Shown: in pieces, positions 1 to 13,880 of the stretch | Layout of the letters: each line of letters begins with the position of its first letter | Position numbering within the stretch: position 1 is the first letter of the stretch | DNA from: Silurus meridionalis | Taxonomy: Eukaryota > Chordata > Actinopteri > Siluriformes > Siluridae | Direction: 5' to 3' | Assembly (NCBI RefSeq): GCF_014805685.1 | Contig: NC_060899.1 | Location: 6,807,790 to 6,871,789, forward strand | DNA length: 64,000 nt | Translations under genes and position numbers: made by a program | The notes under the pieces: model-generated | Seen by the model: only the letters and a program-made list of their open reading frames with translations | Told to the model about the DNA's origin: nothing | The model's database searches: none

Positions 1-1184
1 TCACCTTTTTTTTTTGTTCTCTAGGTTTAGCTGCAACATAAATTGCAACTAATGTGAAGAAATTTGCCAATTGCATTTATGCACTTCAGCTGCAAAATAA
101 AATAATATGATATAATCGGCACTTTAAATGCATTCACATGCAATGCAATGACGTAATTGTATTTTTGAAAAACATCAGGTACAAAATCTGCACTAAGATG
201 ATTTTATAGCATTTGTATTATTTTGCTTTGTTGCTGAGGAAGTCAGTTAATGCTGTAAACACACACATTATCGGTACAGATGAAATTGCTTTAGTCTGCA
301 TCGCAGTGATTTCCTTATTCTTTCTTCAACAGATAAATGCAAACATTAAAGCCACCCGCTAGTTAAAGTGAAATCACATGCATGAGTAAATATCACACTT
401 GTAAATAAAAACAGATATTGTTGGCAGCATGTCATTGGAAATTTCGATCATGCTTATTCGCAACAAGGTTCTTGTAAGAAGTGGACTTGAGGCAGAACAT
501 ATGCTTTGAATCTTTATTTCAGAGCGTCTGTATTAATTACACCGCAAGTATGCAACAAAAAAAACCCACCTTTCAGACATGGTGTTTAAGGGCTACATGG
601 AACACAAATTTTCACAAACACTAGCACACTGTGGTGCATTTAAGTATCTCATTATAGTGGAGTGACTCTACCCTACAACCAATCATGTTTAAAAATTCAA
701 CAGCTGGGTAATATAAATGCTAATAGCATACATTGTAACTAGTAATTTGCTCGTGTATAATTTTGGACTGTTATATGGAAAGTTGAAGCAAAGCAAAAAA
801 GGTACACATTTTCTGTGAGTGAAACACTGTATACCACAGCTGACCTGTGTTAAACATGCTACTTCATGAATGAGAATGTAAATAAATGTAGACACAATAT
901 TGTCCTGCGTTACTGCGTGTTTAAACAGAAACATTACAATTCGAATAAAAAAAATCAGAGCACAACGGCTTTGTTCGATGATGCACCTTGGTCAATTTTA
1001 TTATTTCATGACAGTGTGCTTTTTTTTGTTTTTGTTCACCTGTTTTGTTTTGTTATTTTGTTTGTTTGTTTTATCTGTACCATATGAAGCAATACTTGTA
1101 CATGGTCATTTATTTTGTATTTTCCAGCTTATGTAAGTGTGATTCATCTATGAGTCATATGAATATCTCACTTTCTTTCTCATA

Positions 1185-1243
<59 letters not shown>
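1..1243 (+). other. ndrg3: ndrg3 intron (window starts inside it)
   Basis: AT-rich sequence with no recognisable exon. The exon that should precede the first visible ndrg3 exon is not found here, so it lies beyond the left edge. The stretch ends in a CT microsatellite and the CAG acceptor at 1241-1243. Confidence 0.7.
1185..1242 (+). repeat. (CT)n microsatellite that forms a splice-site pyrimidine tract
   Basis: An almost pure CT run of more than 40 bases runs directly into the CAG acceptor of the first visible ndrg3 exon. It therefore serves as that intron's polypyrimidine tract. Confidence 0.9.
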
Positions 1244-2692
1244 GTATCAATACCCTACAATGGATCAGCTGGCCGAGATGTTGCCCTCAGTCCTGTCCCA
1301 CTTAAAGTGAGTCTCCTAAACTGTCCATAGTGCAGAAGCACATGAAAACAGCAGGAAATGAATGATGATTAGTTTTCATTTATCTTTTAACATTTCTTTC
1401 TTCCTTGTTTGTCCTCTATATTAAACCTTCTGTAGGATCAATAGCGTGATTGGCATTGGTGTTGGTGCTGGAGCCTACATTCTCACCAGACTGGCAGTAA
1501 GTGAGCTCTGTTACTTGATAATGAGCATCAACTATGTTAATCAGAATAACGGGGTGCTCACTTACACAAACCAAAAGTCTCAGTGACAGAAGCTTTCACC
1601 AAACAGACAGTATAATCTTTTATTAATTCTATAAAAGAGGTATCTCCCCGGCCAAGAAAGATGTGACCCCCCCCTTTATTTTATACCGTACAATTAATAG
1701 AGCATGTAGTTCAGATCGAATATTGTAGGAACTTTGAAATGTGAGTGACACTCAGACACTTATGAAAAATACGGCGTTTAATGAACGAGACAGAACACAA
1801 CATAGAACTAATTACACAAACATACAAAATGAAATAAAGAAAATAAAAATGAAAATAAAAATAAACAAAAAAGTAAAAAATAGGAAAAGGAGTAAGAGAA
1901 GGGAAAGAAGGGAAGAAAGAAAGCAAGAAAAGGAATGGCAAGCTTAATCTTCAAAATTAACCACAACCTAAACAAGAATCATCAAAGAATTCAAATTCAC
2001 CTTAAAATGAACGGGCTCAAACTTAAACACTTATTTAAATTGGTTGGTAAAACGGTTACTTGCATTGACTTGTTGCACAAGAGTCTGGATGCGGTAGACA
2101 AAGAAATCTTTGAAGAGTCGGTTAGGAGGGAGTCAGATGTTCTTCCAGGTTCTCCTGAAGATCAAAGCAGTTGTTGTTCTTGAAAGTAAAGCTTGCCGGA
2201 AGATCTCAAAGGGGGAGAGAGTCGTTTCTAAGCTGTTCCGAGCACCTGACCCTCCAGGCCTTCGGGTCCGAGCCTTTCCCGCGAGCGAGCAAGCTTAGCT
2301 TAGCCTGACTTGACTATTGATTAGTTGGGTTCAGGATATTTTAGAGGTCCCGAACCCCACCCCTCTTTGGGGGAATGGCCAATGCTATGGCCTGAAATTT
2401 TGAAGGGAGAAACTTCCTTTGTTCATGTGTTTGTGGGCATGGTTTCTGGGTTATACTTGCTTTGGAGAACTTAAGGTTTTATCCAAAGTGTATTAAGACA
2501 GTATGGTGCATTTCATGATCAGATAAAATGCACTATTGTTTGCAAAATAAGGAACAGATAATTTTGTGATCATTTTTATATTAAACATGAAAAGCAATGA
2601 CAGCATTAAAACCGAGGTACTTTAACATACTATTAACATACCAGTATTTAAGGTATAACTTATGTTAGTACAATGTTATATTCTGTGTGTGT

Positions 2693-2741
<49 letters not shown>

Positions 2742-5700
2742 ACAAACAGGCGTACTGCGGCCGAGTTTCGAGAGTGAATTTTTTTATGGTTTGAGGGTCC
2801 CTGTGAAGTCAACCAGAGAGGCCAGGGGGTTATCTGGCTTTCGGGGTGGTGTGTGTGTGTGTGTGTGTGTGTGTGTAAGGTATAGAGACTTGTGTGTGTA
2901 TGTGTGGCTTGTGTTATCAGTTGAATGCTGCTTTGAAGTCAGCTGGAGAGGTCAGGGTTTGTCCTGCTTCGTGTCTTCCGGGGTGGGTGTAAGCCGTGGT
3001 GCTCATCCTTTGATTAAAATGCAGATGTCAAGGGTTAAAAGGAATGCCTGGGATATGAAATCTAAATGACCTGTGCCAGACGTTACAAAATGAATAATAC
3101 GTGAATAATACATTTTTATGTAATTAATTTAACTTTCGAGTAGGGCTGGGACGATTCACTAATCTGGCGATTCAATACTATCCCGATACTTTTGTGCCGA
3201 TTCAATACATATTGCGATTCTGTAGCTATTGCGATTCATTGTTTAAATTGTGATTTTTGTTTGCTTAATAAAGATTAGACAATGGCAAATACTTGATCAT
3301 ACCCTTAAAGAGACTGTATATGAGTTATATTAACAAAAACAATGCATCACATCTTTCTGAATTTTTATTTCAGGAGCATACACATACATAGTGCATAAAG
3401 AACCTTGAACCATAAAACTTTCAAGTACCAAAAACTTGAATATAATATTATTAAAATGTGCAACAAAATAACTAAAAACGATAAATAAAATAAAAGTGCT
3501 GTTAAACTGTTCCAATAAATAACGATAAATAAAAAAGCTCCTGAACAATTTATTTAAAATTAAACTTCATTTATTTAATATAATGCAAATAAATGTGCTT
3601 TAAACTTAACTAATGCTTGGGAATGTTAAGATTCTTCTGCCAAAACAAGAGCTGGTCAACATGCTCTGTGGTGAGGCTGCTTCTCTGTGTAGTCACAATG
3701 TCCCCAGCGGTAGAGAAAACCTGTTCTGCAGAGTCCCTGGTACACATAAGTATTGCTTAGCTATCTTTGCAAGTAGAGGATACTCATGTTGATGTTCTTT
3801 TCACCAACCCAATGGGCATTCAGACAGTGGCAGACAATCAGCAGTTCTGTACTTTTGCATTTTTTGTATAGATCATATTTCGAAAACCTGCATTTTCCAC
3901 AACACTATAAGGTCGAATGTCTTTGCAGATAAAAAGAGTAATCGACTCTGTGATGCTTTTGCCTGCTCTGAAGTGCATGGTAATTTACTCAATGTCACAT
4001 CCAGAGTTTGTTGAGATGCTGCAGGTTTTTTGGTTGTATTGCCACAATATGCTATCACTGTATGGCAGAGTTTGCATACCTTTTTTAGTCATGTCCAGCG
4101 CAGCTCTTCCTGGAAGTGTGTAAAATCCAAAGTGTTTCCACATTTGTGATTTAAAACGTGAAGGTGCAGAAACAATTCTCAAAGAGGTTTGCTCCCCTGC
4201 CTCTGCCATGGTTTTGCTTTCTCGCGCCAGCTTAAAACGGATACGACATCATCTAATACAAACAACAACAAAATACGTTTGTCCCTCTGTTGGAATAAAA
4301 GCGGTAACGTCTTCCCACCACCTCTCTGGAAAAGTAAAATAATTATATATATATCTCGATTCTGAGGTAAACAAATCGATCTCAAAATCGTTTTAAAAAG
4401 AATCGTGATAGTTTGGTGAATCAATTTTTTCTTCCACCCCTACTTTCGAGCCACTCGCGGCTTCTCGCAAACTATCAGATTATTTTCACAAGCTACTCTT
4501 TAGTCCGGTTCCAAATGAAAAGTCACCAACTATCGAGGTTGCGAGCGTCAAGATCGCAAGTATCGAAGTTTCACTGTAGTGTGTAGAGATTGTGAAAGTG
4601 TTTGCAATGTATGAATAATAAATAGGAAAATAATATAATATGCATTGCAGTTTTATGTTAACATATGGCACCTGAATATTTATATATCGTGCATGCGTTT
4701 TATCATCGGTACCAAACAAGTGAGTTAAGCTTCACAAAGTAGATCGCCTGGAGCTTCAGATGAAGGTAAAATATATATACAGCTCATAATTATAACAGTT
4801 TGATTTTTAAGGGTCAGCGAAAAGCACTCAATCCTATCACTAGCATCAGTTACTCAAGTCTGCAGCACTTTTGTAGCACAGCACACCAGGAAATGGTGAC
4901 AGGAAATATAAAATGCATCAAAATAGTAACATACAGTTAATATGAAAAAAGAAAAATGTAAACAGATAGAAAAAACAAACAAATCAGATCTAACTAAAAG
5001 CAGAAAATCAGAAATAGGGCAGATTATAGATAAGAGTGAGAGGAAAATCGGTTTTAAGGAACAAATTAAATATAGAAACTGATGGAGAGAGATACTAAAC
5101 ATGGTCATGCTGACACTTTTCCCCTTCTTACATGGCTACACACAACTCGAGTATCATCGAGTCACTTTACCTCCCCAAGTCTCATCCTTCCAGCAGAACA
5201 TAATGAATCTGTATGAAATTGAAGAGGATTTGTTCAGATTAACAGCTCAGAGCTCTGTGCACAGCCTCCAGTAGGCTCCTTTTACCAGCGTTTTGATACC
5301 AACTCCAGACTATAACAATAGGGCTTATAATTAGACTTTGTATTAATGTGACATTCTTTTCCTAATGTTTTTTAGGTGTGTGTGTGTGTGTCTGTGTATA
5401 CATTGAAGAAACTACAATTGTACTCTTAACCGAATTGCCAGGGTGAGATCTGAATGTGCATTGGGTGAAAGAGAGTTAATGTTGGAAGTTAATTATAGTT
5501 CTGCCATATTCACACATGGAGGTGTTGACATATAAAGCAGAGTAAAGTGAAGCTTTCTTTCTCACACACTGTCTTTTTCCATGGGCTGTAGCATGCATCC
5601 ATTATGAGTTTCATAACAGAACCACTTGCATCCTGAGCGACCGATCTCTCTTTGATGTAGGTCATGTGTCTGATCGCCACTGAGCTTAAATTCATGTTTA

Positions 5701-8700
5701 AAACCAAATGTGTGAGCAGCTCAGTTGCACGGATGAGAATAAGGTGAAGGTGTGAGCATCTAAGGATATGCTGAATTCATATGAGTGGGTGGTTTAAGAT
5801 AAAATGTGTTACCTGGATGTCAGTGTCATCTCACGAAAAAACTCTTCACAGTACACCACTTTCTTCCCAATACCTTGACCCTTTATTGAGAACGTATTAT
5901 ATGAATCCAGAGGATTATCAGTATTTAATTTGCCTTCATATATTTTTCCACATCTGTTTTTTACATTCCTAAACCACGATAGGGATAAAGTGTCAAATCA
6001 GACCAAAGTTTTATTTTCTGATTCCTTCTTTTTCTTGTCCTTTAGCTAAATCACCCAACACTGGTTGAGGGTTTGGTTCTTATTAATGTGGACCCCTGTG
6101 CAAAAGGATGGATGGACTGGGCTGCTTCAAAGGTAAGCATGTAGTATATAAAATGGTTGTCATGCTTGTCTGCTGTTTACAGAACGCCTTTGTTTGTTTG
6201 TTTGTCATAGAACCAATTTTTATGTAAAACAGGTATTTAATTAAACATAATTAAATTGGTACATTAGGGATGTGCACTAAACCTTTTAAGAAGATTTAGT
6301 AGCAGGTTTGTACATCCAAATTCTGTTGGTGATTGCCAGTCAAACCTTTTTTGCAAACAAATGATTTGAACAACATGTACATTCCGTCACGAGGAGCGGT
6401 GGTAGAACATGGTATAAAACATTTAGCTGTGTGTTTCTCTCTGTCTGCATGTGCCTGTTTTAGTTGACGGGATGGACCAGCAACCTGGTAGACATAGTGA
6501 TGAGCCATCATTTCAGCACAGTAAGTCTCACTACACACCGCCTAGCCTTCACAACATACAGAACATTTTCACTTATTCTTGTACGTAATTGTGGAGTTTT
6601 GTACGTAGTGAGACTTGACCAAAAAAAAACTGGGTGGACTAGAGAGCAAAAATAATTTCAGGATGTTTGTTCAATAACAGGATGAGCTGACAGAAAACCA
6701 GGAGATCATTCAGACATATCGTCTGCACATCGCTCAGGACATGAACCAGGACAACCTGGCACTGTTCTGTAACTCTTACAACAGGTACTGAACCGATCTT
6801 TAAGGACCGTTGTAACTCGCATGTCTGGTCATTGTGGGAGCTTAAGCTTCCCCTCACATCCCAACTGACCAGACACGGGTGTAAAGAGTGCGCCAATACT
6901 GACGTTTCTTTCCATCATATAGCCGTCGAGATCTGGAAATTGAAAGGCCAATCGTGGGGCTTAATGAGGAAACCGTCAACACTCTGAAGTAAGTATGAAC
7001 TTGGTATAATGAGATTTTTTTGACAGCAGGCCATAATATACAATTGTGAACAAGTCAAACCATATTTTTTTTAATAGCTCGCATAATAATTGTGATCTTA
7101 AATTTCCTGCTTTTCTTTACAGGTGTCCTGCATTGCTAGTTGTGGGTGATACATCGCCAGCTGTGGAGGCAGTTGTGAGTGTTAGATTTCATTATTCAGT
7201 GTACAGTATTACAGAATTCGTATTTCAAACAACAAACAGAGCCATCTATTTCTTTTTAATTCTCCATTTAATATTCTGTAACTGTAGTGTGCATTAACAC
7301 AGTGCATATGTGCATAATGTACTGTACATGTGTGCATGTGGTAGAAGATAAACAGACATCATTACAGTTAATCGAATGAAATCGAAATACGTACATTTTC
7401 TACTTGTCCAGGCTTTCTGTCTGCAAAGAATACACTGATTGAAGATCTAGTTTAACCATAAGCATTAATACTGAGTTGGTTTCCCCTTTACTTCCATAAG
7501 AGCTTTTAGCAGCTGATGCCAAGAAGGACTAGTGAACACTGTGTGCTTAATCTATGTCTTATAGAATCTCACTTTGTGCACGTGGGCATTGTTAATCTGA
7601 AATACTTGTGCCCTTTAGTTGCAATGAAAAGAAACAGAAATTCAAGAATCTTGAAATTCTTGACACTTTTGGGGGTAACCTGATTTGCGTTTATTTCTGG
7701 CTGAAAGACGACATGCAAAAAAAACATGTGAAAAGGAAACAAAAAAGTTTCAGTTCAGCTGTGTATGTAGTTTGCAGAACTATGTGGTGTGTGTGTGTGT
7801 GTGTATATATTTACAGTATTTTACAAAAGTGAGTTCAAAAACCATTTTAGTAGATTTTTTCAAGGGACAATACGGCAGTATAGATTTCCTGTCTCTTGAA
7901 ATTCCGTCGAAACTCAACATACAGCCATTATTGTCAAAAAAGCCGACAACAAAAGTGAGTACACATTAACAGCTGTTCATCCTTTAAACATGCAAAGCCA
8001 CAGGTCCTATTCATCATGTACATATTTTTGTCTTCTTGACAGGACCATACAATTGTGTTGTATCTTGTATTAGAGCAGTTAGAATTGGGTGCTTTGAGTA
8101 CAATTCTCTCATACTGGTCACTGGATGTTCATCATGGTACCTAGTGGCAAAGAACTCTGAGGATTTGAGAATTAGAATTGTTGCTCTCCACAAATATGCC
8201 GAGGCTATAAGAAGATCGGTAACACCCTGAAACTGAGTTACAGTACAGTGGTCAGGGTCATACAGAGGTTTTCAAAGACGTGTTCCACTCGAACAGTCCT
8301 CGTTCTGTGCGTCAGGTGCAGTAGCTGCTACAAAAAACAGATGCAAGAGTGCTGCCAGCATTGCTTTAAAGCAGGGGTCACCAACATGGTCACCGCCCGC
8401 AAGGACCACATGAGTCGCCTGTGGGCCTTTTCTAAAAATAGCTCACCATAGCAGCACTTACCAGTGAGCTGCATCCAAATTTTTTGTTGCTATTTTTTTT
8501 TAAATCACACTTGCATTGGTGTGAATTTGAAAATGACAATATTAAAATATAGATAACTAGATATAGATGAATATCATTAATTAATAATAATAACATAATT
8601 AAAGGTAAAATGAGCAAATTTGTTATTTCGTGTGTTATTAATAGTGTGTTATTTTGACTTGTGTGTATCAAACTGGTAGCTCTTCACATAAATCGTTACC

Positions 8701-11700
8701 CAAGAAGTAGCTCTGTTTCAAAAGGTTGGTGACCCTTGCTTTAGAGGTTGCAGAAACGGAAGATCTGCTTGTCAGTGTTAAGACCATACGCCGCACACTA
8801 CAACAATTCGGTTAGCATGGCCGTCGTCCCAGAAGGAAGCCTCTTCTGAAGCTGGCTCACAAGAAAGCCTACAAACAGTTTGCTGGAGACAATCTGTCCA
8901 ATAGCATGAATTACTAGACCCATGTCCTGTGTTCCCTGAGGGAAACATGGATTTCAACATGTTCTGTGACATTCTGAAGCAGAACACGATGCACCGCCTC
9001 CAGAAATTGGGCCGAATGGCAGTTTTCTGACATGATAACGACCCCAAACGCACAGCCAAGACGACAACTGCATTGCTGAGGAAGCTGAAGGTGATGAAGT
9101 AGCCAAGTATGCTTACAGACCTAGACCCTATTGAGCACCTGTGAGGCATCCTTAAGCAGAAGGTGGAGAAGCACTTTTTGATGTCATTATGGAGGAGTCG
9201 AAGAGGATTCCAGCAACAACCCTTGCAGCCCTGTTGAATTCCATGCCAAGGAGGATTAGGGCAGTGCTACCCAACAATGGTGCTCACACAAAATATTGAC
9301 ACTTTGAACACAGTTTTGACATGTTTACTTTTGTTGTCAATTATTTAGACAACAATGGCTGTATGTTGAGTAATTTTTGGGGGATGGTAAATCTGTACTG
9401 CTATACAAGCTGCACATTGACTTCCACAACCATGTGAGGGGGTTTCCCCCAGGCCACTGTGCATATAGCTTAGAGCATATTGTGTTGATACACAATTGGT
9501 CACATTGGTCTGCGAGTGTCTTTTTATCTCTTTTGCTGATCTGCCGGTAATAAAGCTGTATTTCTGTTCAGGTTGAATGTAACTCGAGGTTAAACCCTAC
9601 AAAGACCACCTTTCTGAAGGCAAGACAAGACATTTAAAATGGAAAAACATTTTTTATCATGCATCTTTTAGGGAATACGGTTTTGATTTTAAACTTACAT
9701 ATTCCCTTATGATTTCAGATGGCAGATTGTGGTGGGCTTCCCCAAGTTGTACAAGTAAGCTTTCGTAAAAGGGGAAAAAGTAGTTTTACAGTTTCCACAC
9801 TGTATATTTATATCTGACCTGCAATAAAGGACATCATTTGTAATGCACGATTGTTTTTGTATAATTTTTTTTTTTCTTTTTTCCAGCCTGGTAAACTTGC
9901 CGAGGCCTTCAAGTACTTTGTCCAGGGCATGGGTTACAGTAAGTACATTTTCTATTTTTATTTATTTATTTATTTTATTTATTTATTTTTTTCCCCTTCA
10001 GTAGACATCTTGTCTTTAATGTCACACAGCTGTATTGCTTTTCCATATTTTAGTCTGACCTAAGCTGTAACTTTGTGTTTAAAATGTCTCTGATGTGCAT
10101 TTTGTCTCTTTAAACATCGTCACTTGAAAAAGTCACTGTCAGAAAGTTTTGTGTGGAAACAGTCATCTCAGCAACCCCTGTTCCACCCACGCAACACTAC
10201 CACACACACACACATGCACATACAGGCATAAACCCATAAATATGTGTTTGCTGGCTTGTTTGATTGTGGTAATTAATATATCTTACTGGCTATGTTACTA
10301 ATAAGCAATGCTTTTTGTGTACATCAAAAGAGTAAAGGAAATTACAGCATTACAGGGCTGTATAAGAAGTTCCCAGTCTACCTTTTATTACACCAAAACA
10401 TAAATATAGTGCATAAATTTGAATATTTTCACCCTTCAGTGCATAATGCTGATTTTGCTGAAGTGGCATAATTTGAGCTACAATGCCCACCTCAGAGTTT
10501 AAGACCGAGCCAGACTACCTTTCCTAGCACCAAACTCAAAATATGACTTTGTTTCCTGTGTGGCTATGCAGTGATGCGAGCTTCAGGGTGTAAGTAAAGC
10601 AGATTTACTGAAAGTATGCTGTGTTGCATGGCCTGTGTGGACTGCTCCCCTGCCCCTCAACTCTTTCTCTGCAGATGTGTGTGTGCATGGTGCCCTGTGA
10701 TGGACTGGCATTCCATCCAGGGTCAATTTCCACCTTGAGCCCAGTTTTCCAGGGATAGATTGTTAATCCACTGTGGTTCAAACCAAGTGTTAAAGTTTTT
10801 AAAGCGATTAGTGTAGATGCATGAATGAATTGAATGAATGGTGCACATCCATTTAATACAAGTTTGCTTTAATAAAATACATTTGAGGATTTGATTGACT
10901 GCAATATAGAAGCAGCGGACAAAAAAACACTTGCTAAGAAGGTCAACGTAGAATAACCAGTCTGATTTATGCTCACTGAAATTTTACAACCCAGCAACAA
11001 TTGTGGTGAGCAGAGAAACATCTCGGAATGCAGATGAAAAGTTGAGGTGGCTAGCCTACAAGTACAGAAGACCACATCAAGTTTCACTTTTGTCGGCCAT
11101 AAGCAGAAGTCTGCAGTGAGCATTGTTTAATTCATACAATTCAGCACTGTTTAATTTGCCTTGAACAGTGCTGGTGGAGGTAGTGTACATTCGGGCCCAT
11201 TAAATCCAATAATTCATGCCACAGTCTATTCGAGTATTGTTGCTGACCATGTGTATCTTTTCATAGCCATAAATGTACTTAAAACTGGTTACCTGGACAT
11301 GACTATGATTTTCAGGAATTGATAATATTTTGTGAAATCCCATGAAGAATTGAGGCTATTATGAGTGCAAAGGGAGACCACAGCTATATAAGTATAGTGT
11401 TCCTAATAAGGTATTTAGTGAATCAGAGGGGACGAATGAAGGCCTCATAAATGTATCCATTGAACTAACAATTTAATACAGTCTAGTTTTGATTGAATAG
11501 AAAAGACAAATTGATTAGTGTTGACAAATCCTATTATAGACAATATGTTTTAACGGCCAAGTGTTCACTCAATTGGGAATTGAAAAGGATTTTGGTCAAA
11601 AACATTTGAAGTCAGAAGCTGTGTGTTTAAAATTCAGCTTAGATTATCGAAAGGAAAAACAAGTCTCCAGATAACATTGTTTTAATGAATTTTAGTTCTG

Positions 11701-12780
11701 TTTTCATTACTGAGAGGATGATCGACTGTGGGGCTGCGCAACACAGTTACCTTCCAAATGTTCCTTATTCAATGTGACGTAATTAGTCATCTGTCTTCTG
11801 ACCTTCAGTCCTGGCCTCATGCCATAGCACCCCCCTGTCAGTGTATGAACACGCACACCTGACTTCTCAGAATGTAAGAATGCACACTATTGTAGTCATA
11901 GCATTGTGTAGTTACTAAGTGGGTTTTGTGGGGACTTTTTTGTGTGTTTGCTGCTGGTGTGGAAAAGAACCCAGCTTGCCTTTATATGTTCATGAATAGA
12001 TGAGTGTGTGCATTTTTGGTAAGTTCCTTTTTTATGAATAAATCAGATAAGGGTCTAGTGAACACTATTTATTTACCTGGTGGTGATGTTTGTAAATGTT
12101 TTTTGGTGAATACCACTGCACATGAGTTCTTAAGTGTGTTCAGCTGCACAAAAAGGCTAATATTTTTTAGTCATTTTAGGGTTAGGGCTTTATTGTGGCC
12201 TACAACTAAATGGACTTTGTATATCTAATGGTGAATCTGAGTGTGCAGAGGTAGTTGTTGCTTTTTTTTAATCAGTTTTGGGTTCTTTTGTGGAAGCCTT
12301 GTTTTTAACCTCAACCACAGTGTTAGGCTTGGACTAACTGGCATTTCATAGCTAACTGAAGCTTTTGTGTGGTTGGTATCGGTCCACTTAAGAAATAGTC
12401 TTTAAAAGGGTTTTTACTAAAAGTTTGAAAGAGATACTAGTTACATTATAATAAAAACATTATAATAAACATTATAATGAAAAAAAAACTAGCTTGACAT
12501 TAGGAATTTGATCTCATAATGATCTATAACTTAATGGCTGTGTCATTAGAGCAGGTTTTATTTTTTATTATTTTTATGTATTTTTTATACATTGGCCTTT
12601 CTCTGGCTATATCAGCATAGTGAATTCTGGGGCGGTGGGAGCCACATCTACGAAGAACATATGCTGCTTTTAACACGTTGTTGGCGAGTTAAATAAGTGA
12701 GTTTAAAGCTTTTATTTCATTCAGTGCATTAGGGTGAAGGTCCCACAAGTGAGCCACTCATGAGTAGTTTGCTGCTACTG

Positions 12781-12865
<85 letters not shown>

Positions 12866-13838
12866 TAATTTTACAATAAAATCATAAAAAAATATAAGAT
12901 TGGTGCTTGACCTTTTTCATTTTTACCTGATGCTAGAAAATCTGTGGATATATTTTGTATATATGAAATAATTAATAGACGCTTCTCTCGTTGTTTGGTT
13001 TTCTAGTACTTTCACAGACAGAAAGAACTTAATAGAGATACATTTGCAATGATTAGCAGTAGAAATCATTTGTGTGGATAAGTCTGGATAAACCAAGTTG
13101 TAACAAAAAAAGTGTGAAGAAAATGTATATTACATTATTTAACTATATTCGATAATTGTCTATATTACACTGTTCAGAGTTTGATTTATAGGAATAGAGG
13201 TAATGATGCTCAGGGTCAGTGAGATGTAGGCTTGGACTAAAGTAAGTTGTGATTAATGCTGGTTCCTTGAGTATGAAGAACATAAATATAGCCTTTTCTA
13301 GCAGAGTTGGTTTCTCTATTGACAGAGAAGGTTTTACCGCTTTTTCCCATGATCCTCTTGTTAATCTGTCTTATCTTTTTCTTCAGTCTTTTTTTTAAAG
13401 TTTTACTAGTAACATCTTTGTTTTCCTCGTCTCTCTTCCTTTCTCCTCTTCCTCTTTGACCCCTCCGTCAAACGTGAACAGTCCCCCATGTGCTCCTCAG
13501 CCATCTGAACAGCGAAGCAGGTACCAGGAGTTTAGACAACACTTTAGGATGCACTTCCACTGTCTTGTCCTCTTGTTTGTCTGTTTATTCAGCATTTCTA
13601 TCTCTTTCACTCTTTCTCAGCTCTTGCCATTTAGCCAGTCCCCTGACATTCAGTTCTGTGTTTCTCATTGTCTCTGCATCATGGTGTTAGTAGCATGATC
13701 TGTGGTCATTGCTCCAATATGCTGTCTTTCTTGATGTTGAGAGGGTGTGCATGTGTATGTGCACACCCTGGAGACAGGTTATCAAAGGTAATATTATTAA
13801 TTTGATTTTTGTTTTGCTTTTTTTCCTCCTTCTAATGC

Positions 13839-13880
<42 letters not shown>

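Larger units (their letters stand above)
7814..9465 (+). mobile_element. Decayed Tc1/mariner element in ndrg3 intron
   Basis: The left end (TA then CAGTATTTTACAAAAGTGAG) is a typical Tc1 terminus. Left and right arms share long inverted sequence: CTCAACATACAGCCATT near 7912 is matched in reverse by AATGGCTGTATGTTGAG near 9354. A broken transposase lies between. The right boundary is approximate. A 367-bp hAT element has inserted inside at 8372. Confidence 0.85.

Noticed and set aside
1741..1947. A lysine/arginine-rich open frame
   Set aside because: It is translation of a purine-rich low-complexity stretch inside an ndrg3 intron.
1650..2420. Possible LTR or endogenous retrovirus fragment
   Set aside because: No paired terminal repeats, primer-binding site or retroviral motifs could be seen.
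2662..3069. A valine/cysteine-repeat open frame of 135 codons
   Set aside because: It is translation of GT microsatellites.
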